Positions 6,311 to 8,935 of a DNA stretch of 8,935 bases are shown one piece after another. Made by a program: the position numbers and the translations under genes. The stretch spans positions 1-8,935 of the forward strand of contig CAMLFJ010000094.1 in the NCBI GenBank assembly GCA_946479205.1. The letters are read 5' to 3'. The stretch is from an uncultured bacterium. GTDB taxonomy: Bacteria > Methylomirabilota > Methylomirabilia > Rokubacteriales > CSP1-6. The first letter of the stretch is position 1. Each line of letters begins with the position of its first letter. The notes beneath the pieces are model-generated. The model saw nothing but the letters and a program-made list of their open reading frames with translations. It was not told the DNA's origin and did not search any database.

Positions 6311-6386
6311 TGGTGGCGGCGGGAGGACTCGAACCTCCGACACGGGGCTTATGAGACCCCTGCTCTGCCACCTGAGCTACGCCGCC
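6311..6386 (-). tRNA. tRNA with anticodon CAT, most likely elongator tRNA-Met
   Basis: A full cloverleaf reads on the minus strand. The acceptor stem is GGCGGCG pairing with CGCCGCC, the D arm is GCTC/GAGC, and the anticodon stem GGGGT/GCCCC has loop CTCATAA. The variable region is GTGTC, the T arm is GGAGG-TTCGAGT-CCTCC, the discriminator is A, and the 3' CCA is encoded (6313-6311). G1-C72 pairing rules out the usual initiator. GGC and GCGTAGCTCAG at the 5' end resemble elongator tRNA-Met, but CAT is also the gene-encoded anticodon of tRNA-Ile2, the TilS substrate, so the identity is not fully settled. A weak TAGAAT box lies at 6424-6419 upstream. Confidence 0.95.
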
Positions 6387-6434
6387 TTGGTAATCAGATC
6401 AGCGAGTTGCAGGCAGGGATTCTATCACGCCTCC

Positions 6435-6471
6435 CCGAGCGCGCTCGGAATTGTGCCGAAACGGCGCTCGG
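6435..6471. repeat. GC palindrome and inverted repeat between the response regulator gene and the tRNA
   Basis: CCGAGCGCGCTCGG at 6435-6448 is a perfect 14-base palindrome. A second copy of its right half, GCGCTCGG, lies at 6464-6471, so the left arm 6435-6442 could also pair with it around a 21-base loop. It lies just past the response regulator stop codon. There is no T-run, so it may be a 3' structure or processing signal rather than a simple terminator. Confidence 0.4.
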
Positions 6472-6472
6472 A

Positions 6473-6883
6473 TCAGGACGCGAGCGAGGACGCGGCCGGG
6501 CTCGGCGGGAGCTGGCGCTCCACCGCCAGGCACAGGTCGGCCGCGGGGGCCCGCTTCATCAGGACGGGCGCGGCCTGCCGCATGAGAAAGTTCGCGTACT
6601 GCGGCGTGTACCCGCGCTCGATCCGGAAGATCACGGGCGGCGCGGTCCGGCAGGACTCCTTCAGCAGCTTGTAGAACGCCGGCCCGTTCAGGTCGGGCAT
6701 CTGGAGATCGGCCAGCACGAGATCATAGCCGTGCCGGGTCAGCAGGGTCACCGCGTCGGCCTTCGTGGCCGCGGTGTCCACCGCGTAGCCGGCATCGCCC
6801 AGGATGCGCGCGGTCTCCTGGCGTTCTCGCTCCTGGTCGTCCATCACCAGGATCCGACGGCGCCCCGCGACCTCGTCGCTCAT
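6473..6883 (-). CDS. Single-domain response regulator (REC), divergent active site
   Basis: This 136-residue protein is a lone receiver domain without a DNA-binding or enzymatic output domain. D15 and D16 form the acidic pocket, D59 in LVLADLQMPDLNG (55-67) is the phosphoacceptor, and K110 in PVLMKRA is the conserved lysine. The Thr/Ser that usually follows the fourth strand appears to be isoleucine (I88 in VIFRIERG), and the Pro after the lysine is Arg, so the switch mechanism may differ. The C-terminus is a short Pro/Ser/Ala tail. The ATG at 6883 overlaps the stop of the upstream gene as ATGA, so the two proteins are made together and probably work together. No histidine kinase is in the window. 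Confidence 0.9.
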   Translation of the reverse strand: MSDEVAGRRRILVMDDQERERQETARILGDAGYAVDTAATKADAVTLLTRHGYDLVLADLQMPDLNGPAFYKLLKESCRTAPPVIFRIERGYTPQYANFLMRQAAPVLMKRAPAADLCLAVERQLPPSPAASSLAS

Positions 6884-7524
6884 CGCCGCCCGCTGATGCG
6901 GTGCAGGACCTCGTCGACGGCCCGGGTCGCCTGTCCCGCGAGTGTCTGCAGCGCCTCGGACAGGTCGTCCCGCTCCCCGCGCAGCCCCTCGTTCTCCTCC
7001 CGGAGCCGCCGCACCTCCTCGGAGAGCGCAGCCCGCTCGACCTCGAGCGCGCCCACGTCGGCATGAAGGCGTCCCGCGTCCTCGAGCCAGCCGCCCAGGA
7101 CCTGCATGAGGTCGTGCGCCTCGTCCGACCACCGCGCCATCTCGTCGGCCACCCGCGCGGTCCCGGATGGCGGGCCGCCGTTGGTCCCCTTGTGCGCCAC
7201 CGCGCCGGTCGCCTCCGCCCGCGCCGGCCAGCGGCCCCGCGAGAGGTCGCGCCGCACCCCGGTGGGCGTGAGGTCGAGCACCGGGAAGATCCGCGAGTAG
7301 GGTAGCCGGGCCGCCTCGTTCGCCTCCTGGATCCACTGGGCCTGCTCCGCGCCGAAGAGGCAGAGGCCGCGCGCCTCGGCCGGGAACACCGCGCTGCTGA
7401 TGTAGCGTACTTTCTTCCCGAGCCCCTGCAGCCGCGCGCACGCGGTCACGAGGCCGGGGAGGTTGGAGCGGAAATGCTCGGGGGGCACCTGGCTCAGATC
7501 ACGCTCGACGGCAAACAACGGCAT
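6880..7524 (-). CDS. DUF4242-like N-terminal domain joined to a C-terminal coiled coil
   Basis: Residues 1-88 start with MPLFAVERDL and contain VRYISSAVFPAEARGLCLFGAEQ and PYSRIFPVLDLTP, a pattern I recall from the DUF4242 (SCO4226-like, ferredoxin-fold, nickel-binding) family. That assignment comes from memory of the pattern, not from a search. Residues about 90-125 are a polar linker, and about 130-205 have heptad-like Leu/Ala spacing with many Glu and Arg, typical of a coiled coil. The total of 214 residues is about twice the usual single DUF4242 domain. The ATG at 7524 is preceded by GAGGAG with an 8-base spacer. Its stop overlaps the start of a response regulator. The coiled coil could mediate dimerisation or contact with that regulator; a sensing role is inference. 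Confidence 0.8.
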   Translation of the reverse strand: MPLFAVERDLSQVPPEHFRSNLPGLVTACARLQGLGKKVRYISSAVFPAEARGLCLFGAEQAQWIQEANEAARLPYSRIFPVLDLTPTGVRRDLSRGRWPARAEATGAVAHKGTNGGPPSGTARVADEMARWSDEAHDLMQVLGGWLEDAGRLHADVGALEVERAALSEEVRRLREENEGLRGERDDLSEALQTLAGQATRAVDEVLHRISGRR

Positions 7525-7563
7525 CTTTGTTTCTCCTCGTGGACGGACACAACCGTCGGTCGA

Positions 7564-7593
7564 ATGCTAGGCGCTCGTCGGAGCGGCCGTCAA
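7564..7593 (-). promoter_or_regulatory. Predicted sigma70-type promoter for the DUF4242-like / response regulator operon
   Basis: On the minus strand TTGACG (7593-7588, 5 of 6) and TAGCAT (7569-7564, 4 of 6) are separated by 18 bases. Transcription would begin near 7557, leaving a leader of about 33 bases before the ATG at 7524. Confidence 0.5.
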
Positions 7594-7755
7594 GCGCGGC
7601 GGCGCCCTCTGGAAATGCGGGCGTGGCGATGGTCGCGCGCGAATCGCCCCGTTCCATCGGGGATCGCGGAGGCTACGCGCACCCGCGCCGCACCAGCGCT
7701 GCCCGTCCGCATGGCGACGGCCGCGGAACCGCGTCAGCCCGTGCAAATCTCCTGT
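7594..7755. other. Intergenic stretch with no gene seen
   Basis: Part of the roughly 350-base gap between the divergent genes starting at 7524 and 7876. I see no convincing coding sequence: the reading frames here lack a ribosome binding site and resemble no known protein. A 5-bp inverted repeat (CCCCG/CGGGG, 7647-7662) is too weak to interpret. The functional-looking elements lie on either side and are listed separately. Confidence 0.6.
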
Positions 7756-7782
7756 TGTGGATGAGTGGGGATAAGTGGATAA
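7756..7782 (-). promoter_or_regulatory. Cluster of three DnaA-box-like 9-mers
   Basis: Against the DnaA box TTATCCACA, read on the minus strand, 7764-7756 is TCATCCACA, 7774-7766 is TTATCCCCA and 7782-7774 is TTATCCACT, each with one mismatch. They are in the same orientation at 10- and 8-base steps. The same stretch can also be read as an 8-bp tandem repeat GATAAGTG at 7770-7785, with a diverged copy at 7760-7767. It lies about 25 bases upstream of the -35 of the right-hand promoter. Confidence 0.4.
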
Positions 7783-7788
7783 GTGACG

Positions 7789-7806
7789 CAAAATGGCCAA
7801 AATGGC
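7789..7806 (+). repeat. Perfect tandem 9-bp repeat abutting the -35 element
   Basis: CAAAATGGC occurs twice in direct succession (7789-7797 and 7798-7806) and ends one base before the -35 hexamer at 7808. A tandem repeat about one helical turn long directly upstream of a promoter is a common layout for activator binding, although the factor is unknown. Confidence 0.5.
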
Positions 7807-7807
7807 A

Positions 7808-7835
7808 TGGACACCCTAAGTCCCTTTGCTATAAT
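7808..7835 (+). promoter_or_regulatory. Near-consensus sigma70-type promoter for the acidic protein and PuuD-like genes
   Basis: TGGACA (7808-7813, 5 of 6) and a perfect TATAAT (7830-7835) are separated by 16 bases. Transcription should start near 7842, giving a leader of about 34 bases to the ATG at 7876. It is the strongest promoter match in the window, which suggests high expression of the acidic protein. Confidence 0.75.
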
Positions 7836-7875
7836 CCCGCCCAGCGTAAAGGCCTTACCTCGGGAGGAGCTTCGA

Positions 7876-8112
7876 ATGGCCAGCCTCGGCAATCACCCGT
7901 GGATCGAAGACGAGCAGACGCCGCTGCTCTCGCCGGATGACGAGGACAAGGACAACGAGGACGCGGACAACGACGCGGATGACGACGACGTCGATGACGA
8001 GGACGACGACTTCGACGACGACGACGATTTCGATGACGACGATCTCGAGGATGACCTCGACGACGACGAGGAGGACGACGACGAGGACGAGGATGACGAC
8101 GAGGACGACTGA
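7876..8112 (+). CDS. Extremely acidic Asp/Glu-rich small protein, unknown function
   Basis: The 78-residue protein starts MASLGNHPWIEDEQTPLLSP and then becomes an almost pure acidic tail. Residues 21-78 hold 48 Asp/Glu out of 58, interrupted only by single K, N, A, V, F and L residues, with Asp far more common than Glu. It has one Lys and no Arg. It must be intrinsically disordered, or folded only on binding cations or a basic partner. The ATG at 7876 is chosen because GGGAGGAG lies 6 bases upstream; an in-frame ATG at 7783 lies before the promoter. GAC and GAT codons alternate irregularly, so the tail is maintained as protein and not only as a DNA repeat. It probably shares a transcript with the membrane protein gene 56 bases downstream. 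I do not recognise a family. Confidence 0.75.
   Translation: MASLGNHPWIEDEQTPLLSPDDEDKDNEDADNDADDDDVDDEDDDFDDDDDFDDDDLEDDLDDDEEDDDEDEDDDEDD
7934..8112 (+). repeat. GAC/GAT/GAG trinucleotide-rich low-complexity tract
   Basis: This is the DNA encoding the acidic tail. It consists of imperfect GAY/GAG triplet repeats broken by occasional other codons. Such tracts can change length by replication slippage. The opposite strand reads as a long poly-Ser frame, which I regard as an artefact. Confidence 0.75.
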
Positions 8113-8168
8113 CTAGACTGAGGGCTCCATGCAGTGACTGATCCGCGGTCTTTCCCGGGAGGGTGACG

Positions 8169-8870
8169 ATGGCACTGATGAGCTCCGAAGGCTGGCTGTT
8201 CCTCTTGCGCTGGATTCACTTCCTGGCGGGTATCACCTGGATCGGCCTTCTTTACTACCTCAACTTCGCCCAGGTGCCCTTCTTCGCCGAGACCGAGCCG
8301 GGGGTCCGCTCGGGCGCGCAGCAGAAGCTGCTGCCCCGCGTGATGTGGTGGTTTCGGTGGGGCGCGATGATCACGTTCCTTTCCGGCTGGCTCTACCTGC
8401 TCCACTACTGGCTCGGGCTCCGGGGCATCAACGACCCGGGCACCTGGAAGATCCTGCTGGGCGGCCTCCTCGGGTCGATCATGTGGGCCAACGTGTGGTT
8501 CCTGATCTGGCCCAAGAACAAGATCGTCATCCAGAACGCGCTCGACACCGCCGCGGGAAAGCCGGCGAACCCGGCCGCGGCCGCGGCGGGGGCCCGGGGC
8601 GGCCTCGCCTCCCGCACCAACGTCGTGATGTCGATCCCGATGCTCTTCTTCATGGGCGCGGCCAACCACTTCGGCACGCTCACGGTCGGGAAGTCCGGGC
8701 CGGTCTTCTGGATCGTGGCCCTCGCCATCATGGTGCTGGTCGAGATCAACGCGCTGGTGGGCACGCCGGGCAAGGGCGCGGCGAAGCCGCTGGCCACCGT
8801 GAAGGGCACCCTCTGGTTCGGCGTGATCCTGACCCTGGTCTACTATCTCTGGTTCGAGATCATGAAGTAG
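8169..8870 (+). CDS. Six-helix membrane protein resembling the N-terminal domain of urate hydroxylase PuuD
   Basis: The 233-residue protein has hydrophobic segments at about 9-31, 63-83, 97-115, 152-166, 178-198 and 214-231. The first helix, RWIHFLAGITWIGLLYYLNF, matches my memory of the PuuD/Urate_ox_N (PF06181) membrane domain. H17, H79 and H167 in or near helices are candidate heme or metal ligands. PuuD enzymes oxidise urate at the membrane using a C-terminal cytochrome c domain; here that domain and any CXXCH motif are absent, and the protein ends in a helix. It may therefore work with a separate cytochrome or have another function. An Ala/Gly-rich loop lies at 128-147. The ATG at 8169 has GGGAGGG 5 bases upstream; a GTG two codons earlier overlaps that site. 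It follows the acidic protein gene, probably in one transcript. Confidence 0.78.
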   Translation: MALMSSEGWLFLLRWIHFLAGITWIGLLYYLNFAQVPFFAETEPGVRSGAQQKLLPRVMWWFRWGAMITFLSGWLYLLHYWLGLRGINDPGTWKILLGGLLGSIMWANVWFLIWPKNKIVIQNALDTAAGKPANPAAAAAGARGGLASRTNVVMSIPMLFFMGAANHFGTLTVGKSGPVFWIVALAIMVLVEINALVGTPGKGAAKPLATVKGTLWFGVILTLVYYLWFEIMK

Positions 8871-8894
8871 ACCCCGGCCCGCGCCGCGCGCCCG

Positions 8895-8935
8895 TCAGGG
8901 GCTGAGGTCGGTCAGCAGCTCGGCCTTGGTCTCGT
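8895..8935 (-). CDS. Possible C-terminal end of a converging gene (runs off right edge)
   Basis: One minus-strand frame is open from the right edge and ends in TGA at 8897-8895, with the last residues ETKAELLTDLSP. Only 12 codons are visible, too few to name a product. It would converge on the PuuD-like gene, with 24 bases between the two stop codons. No obvious terminator hairpin with a T-run separates them. Confidence 0.35.
   Translation of the reverse strand, partial: ETKAELLTDLSP

Noticed and set aside
6419..6424. TAGAAT box as a tRNA promoter
   Set aside because: The -10 match is fair, but no -35-like sequence is found at 16-18 bases, so I do not list it as a separate promoter.
7647..7662. 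CCCCG/CGGGG inverted repeat as a terminator
   Set aside because: The stem is only 5 bp with no T-run, expected by chance at this GC content.
7527..7764. Overlapping short frames in the intergenic region upstream of the acidic gene
   Set aside because: No ribosome binding sites or protein-like sequence, and they run through promoter elements.
7783..7875. Upstream in-frame ATG that would extend the acidic protein by 31 residues
   Set aside because: It lies before the -10 box and has no ribosome binding site, whereas the ATG at 7876 follows GGGAGGAG at the right distance.
7893..8669. Long minus-strand frame with a poly-Ser segment
   Set aside because: It is the antisense of the acidic tail and of the membrane protein gene, has no ribosome binding site and resembles no family.
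1..8935. CRISPR array, insertion sequence, integrase or phage genes
   Set aside because: No regularly spaced direct repeats, transposase or integrase motifs, or terminal inverted repeats were seen. Apart from the triplet tract there are only short local repeats.

Overview
The window is very GC-rich. Its gene content fits an uncultivated soil or sediment bacterium, and Rokubacteria/Methylomirabilota (NC10) would match, but no taxonomic marker gene is present, so this is inference from composition and gene style only. Almost all of the sequence is coding and most genes lie on the minus strand.

Minus-strand block 1 (about 6061 down to 1987) starts at a divergent promoter region. It carries an enoyl-CoA hydratase/isomerase-fold protein, a family 4 glycosyltransferase, two 6-pyruvoyl-tetrahydropterin synthase (PTPS)/QueD-family paralogs, GTP cyclohydrolase I (folE) and a short-chain dehydrogenase (SDR). 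The last four genes are joined by overlapping stop and start codons (GTGA, ATGA, TTGA). GTP cyclohydrolase, PTPS and SDR are the enzyme classes of tetrahydropterin synthesis; folE plus queD alone would also serve queuosine. One of the PTPS paralogs lacks the catalytic cysteine.

Minus-strand block 2 (about 1939 down to the left edge) has its own extended -10 promoter. It encodes an A-type Fe-S carrier (IscA/ErpA), a fused MoaD-MoaE molybdopterin synthase, and the N-terminal part of TilS (tRNA-Ile2 lysidine synthetase), which runs off the left edge. An elongator-type tRNA with anticodon CAT lies at 6311-6386 on the minus strand.

Between these blocks and the right end there is a tiny plus-strand membrane ORF (6166-6309). 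A two-gene minus-strand operon (7524-6473) follows; it pairs a DUF4242-like domain carrying a coiled coil with a divergent single-domain response regulator. A roughly 350-bp intergenic region then holds a promoter for each direction, three near-consensus DnaA-box-like 9-mers and a tandem 9-bp repeat.

The plus-strand unit at the right (7830-8870) starts from a near-consensus sigma70 promoter. It encodes a 78-residue protein that is about two-thirds Asp/Glu, then a six-helix membrane protein resembling the N-terminal domain of urate hydroxylase PuuD without its cytochrome c part. The last 41 bases hold what may be the end of a converging gene.

The best leads are the translationally coupled pterin module with a cysteine-less PTPS, a glycosyltransferase with no ordinary start codon, an enoyl-CoA hydratase fold lacking both catalytic glutamates, the DUF4242/response-regulator pair, and the poly-acidic protein beside the PuuD-like membrane protein.
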